Shown here in pieces: positions 8,501-16,903 of a stretch of 25,150 nt of DNA. The first letter of the stretch is position 1; every line of letters starts with the position of its first letter. The translations under genes were made by a program, and so were the position numbers. The notes below the pieces were generated by a model, which was given only the letters and a program-made list of their open reading frames with translations, was not told the DNA's origin and searched no databases. The stretch covers positions 1-25,150 of the forward strand of contig JAKMGM010000106.1 in NCBI GenBank assembly GCA_022424925.1. The letters run 5' to 3'. The stretch is from Candidatus Poseidoniaceae archaeon (lineage in GTDB: Archaea > Thermoplasmatota > Poseidoniia > Poseidoniales > Poseidoniaceae).

Positions 8501-11500
8501 CCGATGACCGAATAGGACATGCTGATGGTTCTCCAACGTTGGCTGGGCGTGAGTGTATCCACTTCAGGATCAATGGTGGCACTGTTCAGCACAACCGTTG
8601 AAGACGAACTGAGCCCGAGTAATTCGACGATGAGACCACCTTTTTGCGTTGAAGAGAGCGGCAATGGGATTTCATGCATGCCTCCAATCAACGGCAGCAA
8701 TCTTCGGCCATCGTTAAGATTTAACACCAGTGAAGAGTCAGACTGGAACTCTTGAGAGGCTTGAGCAGAATAGGTGACCAAAAGCCCGTTCATTGAGACC
8801 GATGAAGAAGCGTAAATTTCGAGGTCGACCTCGACAAATGGCGTGCCTAGATGATTCAGTCCACCTTGTCCAGCTATCGATTGTTCGATGAAATCGCGGG
8901 TCGACTGATTGAGTGCTACTGAAAGAAGAGATGTTTCCTCAAACGATTCCGAAGCAAGGATTTGAGATTGATAAAGAAGCGTATAGGCGGTAATGCTTGC
9001 ATCAGCAGTCAATGCTCCAAAAGAGAACGAATGCAGTTCAGATAGTGGGATGAGTACTTTCGTTGTAGCATAGCCCGACGAGCCAACTGCTGCGGTAATG
9101 CTCTTGTTACCGTTGGAAAAGACATCTTGCCAACCCCACGTACCGATGCCCGTGAAGTCTGCACCCCATTCATACTCGCCGTCGTCATTGACATCAATAC
9201 GTGGATTGCTGCTTACTTCGCCGTAATGAATGAGGTAATCGAATGATTCTATGGTCCAGGAACCAAGCGTGGCGTTGAGAGGAACCAAACGGAATTGAAG
9301 GTCATAGATTGGCGTTGCTGAAGTGTAGTCAAAGGAGACTGAGTTGGAGAGCGTTTGCCAAGTCGAATTGAAAGCATCCCACATTTGCAGTTGAACATTG
9401 GTACCCGACACACTGCCAGTGACTCGAGTTGCAGGAGCAACAAGATGGACTTGTTCACCGGTTAGCGAGCAACTTGAGCCGCCAATATAGCCATCAATAT
9501 CGATTGAAGTCACTTCTAAACTCGCATTTTGAGCACCTCCGTCAAGAACGACTTCGTCGCCGAGGGAATACAACTGGCCGCCGTTTTGAACAATTGGAGC
9601 AATGATTTCTCCGCCCCAGTTTCGTACCGCATCAACGGTAAAGGTGCCGTTGATGCCTCCGTTGACGGTAAGGACATCGCCAGCAGAATAGCCTGAGCCT
9701 CGGCTCGACAACGAAACTGAAGTGAGGTTACCACCGATTGAATACACGGAATCAATCCTCAATCGAGAATTTGAATCTCCACCCGGTATGGTGATGAGTG
9801 TATTGATTCCGTAGCCTGAACCGTTGTTGAGTATAGAATATCCCGTCAAACTTCCACCTTGACGATTTGTATCTGATACGGTGAAGTTAGCGTTCCCGTC
9901 GCCACCTGCAATTGAAACCGTATCACCTACAGTATAGTTCAAACCAGAGTTTTGGAGGGTAATCGAAGTGATTGTGCCCCCCGATTCTGAAATGCCTGTA
10001 GTGTAAAAATAAGCATCTTGATCCCCACCTGAAATGAACAGTTTATCGAAAAACCCGTAGCCTGAACCACCACTGATGATGGTGATGCCGGTTATTGACC
10101 CGTTCGATACGGCATCAACGCTCACACGAAGTCCAGAACCACTTCCACCACTGGTCAATGCGAAACTGGTCACCGAATAATTTGTGCCACCGTTCAGCAA
10201 AGAATACGAGGTGGGGATTCCAGTGACGATTGGCGTGGCAAGATAATCAACTGTGAGGCCGCTTCCATTGCCGCCAGACACGGTCACGTTGTTCGAGGAG
10301 GTATACCCCGTGCCCCCGTTCAAACCGGAGTATTGTGCAACAACACCATTTCCAGTGATGGGAGAGGCGGTTGTTTGGATTTGCAACCCGCTTCCGCTAC
10401 CACCCGCAGGTGAAACGATTTGTGATGTGTAGCCCGAGCCTGTTGCGGTAAGTGAACTGCTCGAAATAATGCCTGAAGTGATTGAAGTGGCTGCGGTGTT
10501 AACCGTTGCCCCCGACCCGTTTCCTCCTGTTGTCGACCTGCCGTTTGAAGCCGTGTAAAGCGAACCTGGCGAAGTTACATTCGAGATTCTGTCGACTTCG
10601 TTCAGGATGTATGGAGCAGGATTAGTTTGTACGGTAAGGCCCGAACCTTGACTGCTGGTTGTTGAAACTGAGGATGAAGCCTGATATGCCCACCCAGAAT
10701 CAAGAACTGCGGTTGAAGTCACCGAACCGTACGGTACAAACAGGTCGTTTGGACCGCAAAGTACTGTTGCGTCATTCAACGATTGTTGTTCAGAATACAA
10801 CGTCGATTTAGCGCCGTCTCCGTGCAAGGAATACACAAGAGGGAGCTCATCACCAGAACCTGCAGACAAAGAAAGCCTGATGCGGACTGAATCATACATT
10901 GATTCATCGAGAAGGTGGAGCGGTATCGTGAACGTGTTTGAACCCGTAAAACCCGGTACTAAGACGCCATTGGAATCAAGAACAGACCAGTTGATTGATG
11001 CTCCAAATGGGACGTGTGCATCGATGTACACAGGTGCATATGTGGTTTGCTCAACTTGGAAGGTTGAGGAGGAAGACCAGCCGACTGAAGGGCTGGTCCA
11101 ATTCGAGACTGGCGGTGAAGCGATACGAACATCATCAAAGAACCAATAATCAAACGCTGACCCAGTACCACCGGTTTGCACCATTCGTAATTGTGTACTC
11201 GCGTGCAACGCAGCGGCAGGTAGTGTCCCCGTCCATTGCTGGGCAGGGGTATTGAATGTCGAACCGAGCCAAGTATGGAGTGTGACCCATGAACCTGCAG
11301 CGGTCTTGTAACGAAGTTGGAGGTCTTCATTGGTGTCCGGTTCTTCGCCGCAACTGGACGAGCCTTGCTGTACCCATACGTGGACCGGAATTGAATTGGA
11401 GCCTCCCAAGTTTAGGCTTGGAGAGGTGGCGTGCTCGGCAGACGATGCACCCGGGGCTTGTGTCTTGATTGATCCTCCCTGCGTACCGTTGTATCCACAT

Positions 11501-11964
11501 GCATTGCTGGTGTAGCGCGACACATAGGTCGAACTCGAAACGGTCCAACCTTGCAAACCGTTGTTAAAATCCCAAAGTGTTCCAGCCCGGGAGCCGGTTA
11601 AAAAGCCGTCAGCGTCGAGTGTGGTACCATCGCTGACCGCATCACTGTGTCCCCATGCTGACGGCCCCGACCATGAGAACCCTGTCGATGATGGGGCGAT
11701 ACCTGGCGACATCGAGAGATGAACATTGGTCACAGGTTCCGTCGAAGGAACATCGAGCGTGAACTCGTTTGTGAATGTTCCATCACCGTTCAGATACACT
11801 TGTGTCGCTGGGTCACCACCTGCAGCCAACATGGCATCAACGCCATCGTTTTCGAGCTCATGTTGAGCAAATGGTGATGATTCGGTTATCGCGCTCAGTG
11901 GCCCACTCAACATGAGAAACATGATGAAAAAACTGAGCCATCTTGAACGATAACCAGCCGACAT
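5599..11964 (-). CDS. Giant secreted surface protein with jelly-roll, GGSGY repeats, CARDB-like domain and C-terminal membrane anchor
   Basis: The protein has 2121 residues from the ATG at 11964. The frame can be extended only to a TTG at 12075, giving a poor N-terminus, whereas the chosen start opens with a signal peptide (residues 1-24, hydrophobic FFIMFLMLSGPLSA). Next comes a MAM/jelly-roll-like domain (about 129-283: WDFNNGLQGW to FDYWFFDDVRI), then about ten Gly/Ser-rich repeat units (about 433-821), then a long run of Ig-like beta domains, with a CARDB-like domain (about 1893-1993) before the membrane. A transmembrane helix (2008-2028) is followed by a very acidic tail (2042-2063) and a tryptophan-rich end (DGYWWYHDKDANEWWYK). 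The bulk is therefore outside the cell with a small cytoplasmic tail. It precedes nadE on the same strand and diverges from ileS. A role as adhesin, surface-layer or polymer-binding protein is inference. Confidence 0.85.
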   Translation of the reverse strand: MSAGYRSRWLSFFIMFLMLSGPLSAITESSPFAQHELENDGVDAMLAAGGDPATQVYLNGDGTFTNEFTLDVPSTEPVTNVHLSMSPGIAPSSTGFSWSGPSAWGHSDAVSDGTTLDADGFLTGSRAGTLWDFNNGLQGWTVSSSTYVSRYTSNACGYNGTQGGSIKTQAPGASSAEHATSPSLNLGGSNSIPVHVWVQQGSSSCGEEPDTNEDLQLRYKTAAGSWVTLHTWLGSTFNTPAQQWTGTLPAAALHASTQLRMVQTGGTGSAFDYWFFDDVRIASPPVSNWTSPSVGWSSSSTFQVEQTTYAPVYIDAHVPFGASINWSVLDSNGVLVPGFTGSNTFTIPLHLLDESMYDSVRIRLSLSAGSGDELPLVYSLHGDGAKSTLYSEQQSLNDATVLCGPNDLFVPYGSVTSTAVLDSGWAYQASSSVSTTSSQGSGLTVQTNPAPYILNEVDRISNVTSPGSLYTASNGRSTTGGNGSGATVNTAATSITSGIISSSSLTATGSGYTSQIVSPAGGSGSGLQIQTTASPITGNGVVAQYSGLNGGTGYTSSNNVTVSGGNGSGLTVDYLATPIVTGIPTSYSLLNGGTNYSVTSFALTSGGSGSGLRVSVDAVSNGSITGITIISGGSGYGFFDKLFISGGDQDAYFYTTGISESGGTITSITLQNSGLNYTVGDTVSIAGGDGNANFTVSDTNRQGGSLTGYSILNNGSGYGINTLITIPGGDSNSRLRIDSVYSIGGNLTSVSLSSRGSGYSAGDVLTVNGGINGTFTVDAVRNWGGEIIAPIVQNGGQLYSLGDEVVLDGGAQNASLEVTSIDIDGYIGGSSCSLTGEQVHLVAPATRVTGSVSGTNVQLQMWDAFNSTWQTLSNSVSFDYTSATPIYDLQFRLVPLNATLGSWTIESFDYLIHYGEVSSNPRIDVNDDGEYEWGADFTGIGTWGWQDVFSNGNKSITAAVGSSGYATTKVLIPLSELHSFSFGALTADASITAYTLLYQSQILASESFEETSLLSVALNQSTRDFIEQSIAGQGGLNHLGTPFVEVDLEIYASSSVSMNGLLVTYSAQASQEFQSDSSLVLNLNDGRRLLPLIGGMHEIPLPLSSTQKGGLIVELLGLSSSSTVVLNSATIDPEVDTLTPSQRWRTISMSYSVIGVAPSMVRLDIHDDAYHATWSVPVSGATPFGTGDYERIELHPTDWMTVNQSGSSVLVEVQFRILPLWDDADSMQITTRLQLSNSVFSMPSTFTYGNFGSQAYENDLTLNRVTFSNEDEGAVLGSSDYYLLPYTKLNISAFVGFENVSTIDAFMDGEGMLSLYRGEVLVANTTTLDVNSWTYVDTVPFTYGPLTWRIELSSINGSVHPDFDMIERTFHIDTISPRVLEFNMDRYDHRMPSSTQTVHIQISDQPILPTNIQAMVWREWFDDDNSNQWPDEGEYQPFPLFIPNDLSPLIGQYTFMIDDTAGSLGQKVAVYLTGADDAGHPLEFGGSDSTDEHLFMYQLAIDGAPNVAPNAFSYTDGKHPWLHPQMPYSIDVHMTEPNGGSDLSTVVVELASNQGSDTLPIRWEFETGNCTTTSPHIIIKDCEMLGSDGPADPYEIDMTLHVDFSLAWTTPDLGETRREPGIRVIDRAGQEEFRVFPEHRWRFSAALEVPEESVSIILSQGALLGDGARMAPDSPFEIAGGVVFSETGTIPDFACAVDVLFAGSSVSANSLEGIWSVALQAPSTTQTLPLTWSVGCLEGQGVDATNQENAVRWIIVDGTGPEPVEVANPRPFSVLEPEAHEVKILLSEAGGLEVESLELVWWVEEKATGDRLRDGIEPLSLVGSDITGLRLEVIGSFNLSEITDEMLENRLSVHIYVSGRDLAGNEVLGLGGTAPGSPVAVWDMIWLKPEFELQSNSITYSRYLIEIGQTSIVTAYVENTGTLDGSIDVIFTEVRADGNRSNLRRINVEVPQGGIVPVATDWNPTETGLQWVEVQFEGELSSIGPSIDVRPQRDVSFSERVFGDVHPLLGSFAALLFVAIIATGLLWARRMTLNRGSKAEYDWDEYSSELEDEYDDEDDDEDETTSMTETAVAAVAAQDTPSSSTEQTDWVMGSDGYWWYHDKDANEWWYKNAEGEIVQHK
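9480..10665 (-). repeat. Ten degenerate GGSGY-type coding repeats inside the giant surface protein
   Basis: About ten units of roughly 35-42 residues lie in tandem. Each pairs a GGSGY-like turn (variants GGTGYTSS, GGTNYSVT, SGGSGYGF, NSGLNYTVGD, RGSGYSAGD) with a following GG-x-GSG or GGD-x-N turn and a short beta strand (for example GSGLTVQT, GSGATVNT, GSGLRVSV, GDGNANFTV, GINGTFTV). The first units keep GSG-[LA]-x-V; the later ones have drifted to GD or GIN forms. The repeats have diverged in DNA and are recognisable mainly as protein. They probably form an elongated beta-structured stalk or a beta-helix. Unit boundaries are approximate. Confidence 0.75.
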
Positions 11965-12036
11965 CGGGTATGCGTGCCCGTCTAACGCTTTGAAACATGC
12001 CCTTACGGCCAATGAAGGAATCAACTTGGACACCAA

Positions 12037-15000
12037 ATGACCACGACTTACATCGGTTCGAAGGGTGAGGTTCAAGACAAAAAAGCCTCTGGGATTGTCA
12101 TGGCACGTCCAACGTCTGCAGGTGAACTGAACGCTGTAGCCCTTGAGACCGCATTGTTAGAGGCTTGGAAACAAGAAGACGCTTTTCGTCGCTCCATTGA
12201 TGCAAATGCGAACGGCGCTCCTTTCATTTTCCTCGAAGGGCCTCCAACTGCAAACGGAAAACCCGGCATCCATCATGTTGTTGCTCGCGCATACAAGGAC
12301 CTTGTTTGTCGATGGAAAACCATGGAAGGGTTTCGTGTCGAACGAAAAGGTGGCTGGGATACGCACGGCCTACCGGTCGAAATTGAAGTCCAAAAGCGCA
12401 TGGATTTAATGTCGAACGAGGCCATTGAAGCCTACGGCATGGACAACTTCAACCAAGCATGCAGAGATTCGGTATGGACCTATGAGTCTGCATGGAGAGA
12501 AATGACGGAACGAATGGCGTACTGGGTTGACTTGGATAATCCGTATGTCACTCTTGACAACAACTATGTCGAATCGTGCTGGTGGGCCATGAAGCAAATG
12601 TTTGACAAGGGCCTGCTGTACAGAGGCCACAAAGTTCTCCCCTACTGCCCGCAAACAGGAACCTCCTATTCGAGCCATGAAGTCGCTTTGGGGTACAAAG
12701 AAGTCGAAGAGCCTTCAGTGTATGTTAAATTCAAACTCCACAACGACGAGGCAAGTATACTCGCATGGACCACTACGCCGTGGACGCTACCGGGAAATGT
12801 CGGCCTTGCAGTTGGACCAGACGTGACCTATGTCCGTGTTCGAGTGACTGAACAAGCCGAAAACTGGGTCGGTGCTGGAGGTGCAGCGGATGGTGAAGAA
12901 GTTATTCTGGCCAAGGATTTGATGAAAGAAGTGCTGCGACACAATGTCGAGATTCTTGAAGAATTCCCCGGTTCAAGTCTGGTTGGCCGCTCGTACGAAC
13001 CGTTGTTCCCAGGCGCAGTGCCTCAAGGCGATTCAACAACTGCTTGGACCGTGCTTGAAGCGGATTGGGTCACGACGACTGATGGAACAGGCGTTGTGCA
13101 CACCGCTGTCATGTACGGTGAGGATGACTACAACCTCGGGATGGCTGCCGGCCTTCCTGCTTACCACACCGTCGACATGGAGGGTGCATTCCTTACCGGA
13201 ACGCATCCACAACTCGATGGACGTTATGTCAAAGAATGCGATCAAACGGTTATTGAGTTGTTATCAGCCAAAGGCGGAAGCAACGGCACTGGACCTGACA
13301 GTGGATTACTGTACAGGGAAAAATCCTACCTCCACGACTACCCGCACTGCTGGAGAACCGACCATCCTCTACTTTACTACGCCATGGATTCATGGTTTGT
13401 TCGCATGACTGCGGTTAAAGAGCGCCTCCTTGAGTTCAACGATGGCGTAGAGTGGGCACCCGATTGGGTAGGCGAAGGCCGATTCGGAGAATGGCTTCGT
13501 AATGTCAAGGATTGGGCCATATCTCGTGAACGCTATTGGGGAACGCCTCTTCCTGTATGGCGAGACGAGGAAGGGAACATGAAGTGCATTGGCTCAATTG
13601 CTGAATTACAGAGCGAGGTTGCAAAAGCCGTTGCTGCTGGAATTGCAAACCCTGCATGCCCTGATGATGTCGACCTGCACCGTCCTGTCGTCGATGGTTT
13701 CACACTCGTATCGGATGATGGGAAACCAATGCACAGAGAACCCTTTGTGATGGATTGCTGGTTTGACTCGGGGTGCGCTCCCTTTGCACAATGGCATCAT
13801 CCGTTTGAAGGCAAAGACACCTTTGATGCTTCATTCCCAGTCGATTACATCTGCGAAGGCGTCGACCAAACCCGTGGATGGTTCTACACGCTGCTCGCAG
13901 TGTCGACAACGGTCTTCGACAAACCAGCGTACAAACGATGCCTGAGTCTCGGACTCATTCTCGATGCTGAGGGCAAGAAAATGTCAAAGTCCCGAGGGAA
14001 CATTGTTGACCCGTGGGACCATTTTAATCGTGAAGGCGCAGATGCAACACGATGGTACATGGTGACGGCTGGAGCGCCTTGGAATCCCCTCAAATTTGAT
14101 TCAAACGGCGTTCGAGAAACGTATGGCAAGATGTTTCTCACCTTGTGGAACGTCTACAAATTCCACGCCGACTACGCTGCACTTGATGGGTTTGACCCTG
14201 AACAATCAACATCAGATGTTTCAACACGCCCGTCACTTGACCGGTGGATTCTCTCACGCATGGCAAGTGTTGCGAAAAATTACCATGCCGATTTCAAACA
14301 GTGGAATTTCCACAAAGCATGCAGAGAACTTGAGGAATTCATCGTCAACGATGTTTCGAATTGGTATGTTCGCCGTAGCCGACGCCGGTTGTGGGACGAT
14401 GCTGAAACGGCAGATAAGTTGGCATGCCAACATACCCTTCACGAGGTGCTGACTACCGTTTGTCGATTGGTCGCACCGGTGAGTCCGTTTATGGTCGACG
14501 TCATCCACAGAAATCTCACCGGTGGTACGGTTCACCAAGCGGCGTGGCCGTTGGGTATTCCTGGCTCGCTCGATGGAGCAACTGCGGACCAGTGGGACGA
14601 GAAAGCCGCTGCTGAAACGGCAAACTTGCCACCTCAAGACCTCGTACTGGAAGCAACCATGGCGTTGGTTCGAGAACTGGCCGAAGTCGGCCGAAGAATA
14701 CGGGTTGAGGCTGGACGCCGTCAACGCCTACCGTGCGCTCAGGGATGGATTGTTTCTGGTCCGGACATGTCGGAATTCCACGATATTTTAGCCGAAGAAT
14801 TGAATGTTGAATCCATTGAGATCGAGAACGACCTTGACCGCTTCCAGCAAATCGAATTGGCACCGAACTTCCGAGCCTTAGCACCCAAAGCGCGTAGTGA
14901 AGTGAACGCCGTTGCTGGCCTCATCAAAAATGCTGAGAACCCTTCAGAGATGCTTGAATCCATCCAAGCGGGAACCTGTGAACTGCTCGGTGTGGCAATC

Positions 15001-15387
15001 GCAGAAAGCGATGTCGAAGTTCGTCGCGTTGAACGAGAAGGTTTTGCTGCATCAACGGTAACCATCGGTCAAGGTGAAGAATCCATGCAAATCAGTTTGG
15101 TATTGGACATGAACGACACGCCGGAACTGCTCTCCAAGGGATTAGCTCGAGACATTACTCGTCGCATTCAAGCGATGCGTAAAGACCTCAATCTTGCGAT
15201 TGAAGCAACCATTGACCTCGAAGTTTGGACAAAGAAGGCGCCCGAATTGTTTGAGCAAGACCGTCAATGGATTGTCACGGAAACACGGGCTGCCGCAGTC
15301 ATCTTCCATCCGGAATCGAATGCAGCTCCAGCCGATACGGCAACATTCGACGTTGACGGTACCACCGTTTGGTTTACCGTTCAATGA
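12037..15387 (+). CDS. ileS: Isoleucyl-tRNA synthetase with a swapped GIHH signature
   Basis: This class I synthetase (1116 residues from the ATG at 12037) charges tRNA-Ile. The N-terminal LEGPPTANGKPGIHHVVARAYKD segment carries the first signature as GIHH at residues 77-80 instead of HIGH. The second signature, KKMSKSRGN, has KMSKS at 648-652. Between them lie the editing (CP1) domain, including AWTTTPWTLPGN and GTGVVHTA, and the catalytic DYICEGVDQTRGWFYTLL segment. The C-terminal third is the helical anticodon-binding region plus an IleS2-like tail. An ATG at 12100 (MARPTSAGELN) is an alternative start; it keeps every conserved element, and no site clearly decides. The gene diverges from the giant surface-protein gene, and its stop runs directly into the next open frame. 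Identity is certain; placement in the IleS2 class is inferred from the signature and length. Confidence 0.96.
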   Translation: MTTTYIGSKGEVQDKKASGIVMARPTSAGELNAVALETALLEAWKQEDAFRRSIDANANGAPFIFLEGPPTANGKPGIHHVVARAYKDLVCRWKTMEGFRVERKGGWDTHGLPVEIEVQKRMDLMSNEAIEAYGMDNFNQACRDSVWTYESAWREMTERMAYWVDLDNPYVTLDNNYVESCWWAMKQMFDKGLLYRGHKVLPYCPQTGTSYSSHEVALGYKEVEEPSVYVKFKLHNDEASILAWTTTPWTLPGNVGLAVGPDVTYVRVRVTEQAENWVGAGGAADGEEVILAKDLMKEVLRHNVEILEEFPGSSLVGRSYEPLFPGAVPQGDSTTAWTVLEADWVTTTDGTGVVHTAVMYGEDDYNLGMAAGLPAYHTVDMEGAFLTGTHPQLDGRYVKECDQTVIELLSAKGGSNGTGPDSGLLYREKSYLHDYPHCWRTDHPLLYYAMDSWFVRMTAVKERLLEFNDGVEWAPDWVGEGRFGEWLRNVKDWAISRERYWGTPLPVWRDEEGNMKCIGSIAELQSEVAKAVAAGIANPACPDDVDLHRPVVDGFTLVSDDGKPMHREPFVMDCWFDSGCAPFAQWHHPFEGKDTFDASFPVDYICEGVDQTRGWFYTLLAVSTTVFDKPAYKRCLSLGLILDAEGKKMSKSRGNIVDPWDHFNREGADATRWYMVTAGAPWNPLKFDSNGVRETYGKMFLTLWNVYKFHADYAALDGFDPEQSTSDVSTRPSLDRWILSRMASVAKNYHADFKQWNFHKACRELEEFIVNDVSNWYVRRSRRRLWDDAETADKLACQHTLHEVLTTVCRLVAPVSPFMVDVIHRNLTGGTVHQAAWPLGIPGSLDGATADQWDEKAAAETANLPPQDLVLEATMALVRELAEVGRRIRVEAGRRQRLPCAQGWIVSGPDMSEFHDILAEELNVESIEIENDLDRFQQIELAPNFRALAPKARSEVNAVAGLIKNAENPSEMLESIQAGTCELLGVAIAESDVEVRRVEREGFAASTVTIGQGEESMQISLVLDMNDTPELLSKGLARDITRRIQAMRKDLNLAIEATIDLEVWTKKAPELFEQDRQWIVTETRAAAVIFHPESNAAPADTATFDVDGTTVWFTVQ

Positions 15388-15450
15388 ATGAATAAAACAG
15401 CCAACTGCACGCAGCGACGGCTTCAAAGCAATGTGCAACTACGCACCTCC

Positions 15451-16854
15451 ATGCGAAGAGCCGTACTTTCTGTTCTTCTTGTCACCTCAACCGTTCTCGC
15501 AGGATGTTTCGGTGGCGGAGAAGACATGGTCGACAAGGAATCCGAAATGGAATCGATTTGGGAATCCTACCAACTCATTGATTCGATTCAGCACGAAGAC
15601 CCGCGCATGTTCATCACCGTTGACTTGAGAACCAATGAAACGACGAACACGTCTTGGGCTGTTTTCGACGCTTCGAAGGGAGGAAACTGTTGTGAACACT
15701 ATCTCGCTACGACCATCGAAGGACACATCCTCAACATCGGAGGAGAGTATCCAGTGTTCAGTGAAGACCGAGGGCATGCATGGGATACGTACATCCCTGG
15801 CGTTTTACCTGCACTCGGCCAATGCGTTACCGCTGTCCCGACCAACCCCGGACAGGAAGGCCTCGGAGAAGGAAGTATTGTCCAAGCCACAAACGGCGAC
15901 ATCATCTCAATGTCCTGGTTCCCATACGTTGGAGCAGACGGTAAAATTGACAAGTTCTATGCGATTCTTTTCGATGAATCCGAAGACGAATGGAAATGGT
16001 GCTACAATCGTCTAACTGAACCCTTCTATGACCGCTCTTGGCAAGTCGAGGTGGTTGGACCGATTACATCCACCATCGGAAGCGGTGACTGGGCGAGTAT
16101 CGTCGTCTCCAATTTCTGGCACCAAACATTGGACGCTGGTGGGCAAATTAGCGTTGACGGGCTCAATTATTATCCGTTCCAGTTCACTGGACGTGATTCA
16201 AACGACCCAACCATTGAACTCGACCTCAACTTCACCAGTGATGGTTTGACATCCTATTACGATGTGAACAAACCCCACAAAGAAATGAGAGCCTTCCCAA
16301 TGCCAAGTGGCGGACTGATTTTCCCGAGTTATTACAACAATGGAAACGCAGCATACATGGACACAACCCTATCGTGGAATCAATTAGAGATACAATTCCC
16401 GTCCGAGTATTGTCATTTTGACTCGACTGGAACACTGCACTGTGTTGCCAACTCTGGCACCTCCTTCACGCACTACATGTCGACGGACGGTGCGATTACA
16501 TGGCAGAACCAAACGTATGACATGGGCGGAGTCGCTTCTTCGATTGAAGAATGGGAATTCCAAGCCAATGGTGAATTGGATTTGTTCGTGTTGAATGTTC
16601 GGTATCAAAGCACAGACGGCCCCGATGTCGACATGGTGTACCATGTCCGAGACTATTCGGAAGACTTGTCACCTGATTCATTAACCTACATCGGCCAGGG
16701 AGACCTTGATTCAACCTCGGGTGCTGGTAACGACATTCGTTTTGACTTCGCTTCACTCGGCATTCTCAATGACGGTGGAGTCGTTGTCGCCTATCACGAT
16801 TCGACCGACCAAGACCCGTTGTTCGCTGTCGAACTTGAGTTGCCCTATGCATGA
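15451..16854 (+). CDS. Secreted lipoprotein with Asp-box (BNR)-like beta-propeller motifs, function unknown
   Basis: The protein has 467 residues from the ATG at 15451, chosen because it gives a textbook lipoprotein signal: MRRAVLSVLL, a hydrophobic core, and the lipobox LAGC with C19 as the lipidated cysteine. The frame is open back to an ATG at 15388, immediately after the ileS stop, but that would put 21 polar residues before the signal. A Gly/acidic linker (GGGEDMVDKES) follows the lipobox. Two Asp-box-like motifs, SEDRGHAW (104-111) and STDGAITW (344-351), suggest a sialidase-superfamily propeller fold. No catalytic Arg triad or other active-site set can be assigned, so calling it a sialidase is not justified. 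It probably shares a transcript with ileS and converges on the first hydrolase gene, with 20 bases between stops. Confidence 0.8.
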   Translation: MRRAVLSVLLVTSTVLAGCFGGGEDMVDKESEMESIWESYQLIDSIQHEDPRMFITVDLRTNETTNTSWAVFDASKGGNCCEHYLATTIEGHILNIGGEYPVFSEDRGHAWDTYIPGVLPALGQCVTAVPTNPGQEGLGEGSIVQATNGDIISMSWFPYVGADGKIDKFYAILFDESEDEWKWCYNRLTEPFYDRSWQVEVVGPITSTIGSGDWASIVVSNFWHQTLDAGGQISVDGLNYYPFQFTGRDSNDPTIELDLNFTSDGLTSYYDVNKPHKEMRAFPMPSGGLIFPSYYNNGNAAYMDTTLSWNQLEIQFPSEYCHFDSTGTLHCVANSGTSFTHYMSTDGAITWQNQTYDMGGVASSIEEWEFQANGELDLFVLNVRYQSTDGPDVDMVYHVRDYSEDLSPDSLTYIGQGDLDSTSGAGNDIRFDFASLGILNDGGVVVAYHDSTDQDPLFAVELELPYA

Positions 16855-16903
16855 GCACAGGGCGCTTACCAGCTTCAATCTGCATTAATGCAGCGCTCAT
16901 GCA
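16848..16903. other. Inverted repeat with nested palindrome at a convergent gene end
   Basis: TGCATGAGC at 16848-16856 is matched by its reverse complement GCTCATGCA at 16895-16903. The 38-base loop between them holds a perfect 14-base palindrome, CTGCATTAATGCAG, at 16880-16893. The element spans the stop codons of both convergent genes. It could fold in RNA from either strand and might mark message ends, but no T-tract follows, so calling it a terminator would go too far. Confidence 0.35.

Noticed and set aside
9480..10665. CRISPR-like or DNA tandem array
   Set aside because: The repeats are protein-level, of uneven length and diverged in DNA, with no constant direct repeat or unique spacers.
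11965..12075. N-terminal extension of the giant protein to a TTG at 12075
   Set aside because: It would put 37 polar residues before a standard signal peptide and overlap the start of ileS; the ATG at 11964 fits better.
15388..15450. Start of the lipoprotein at the ATG right after the ileS stop
   Set aside because: It would place 21 polar residues ahead of a textbook lipoprotein signal; the ATG at 15451 gives a normal signal length.
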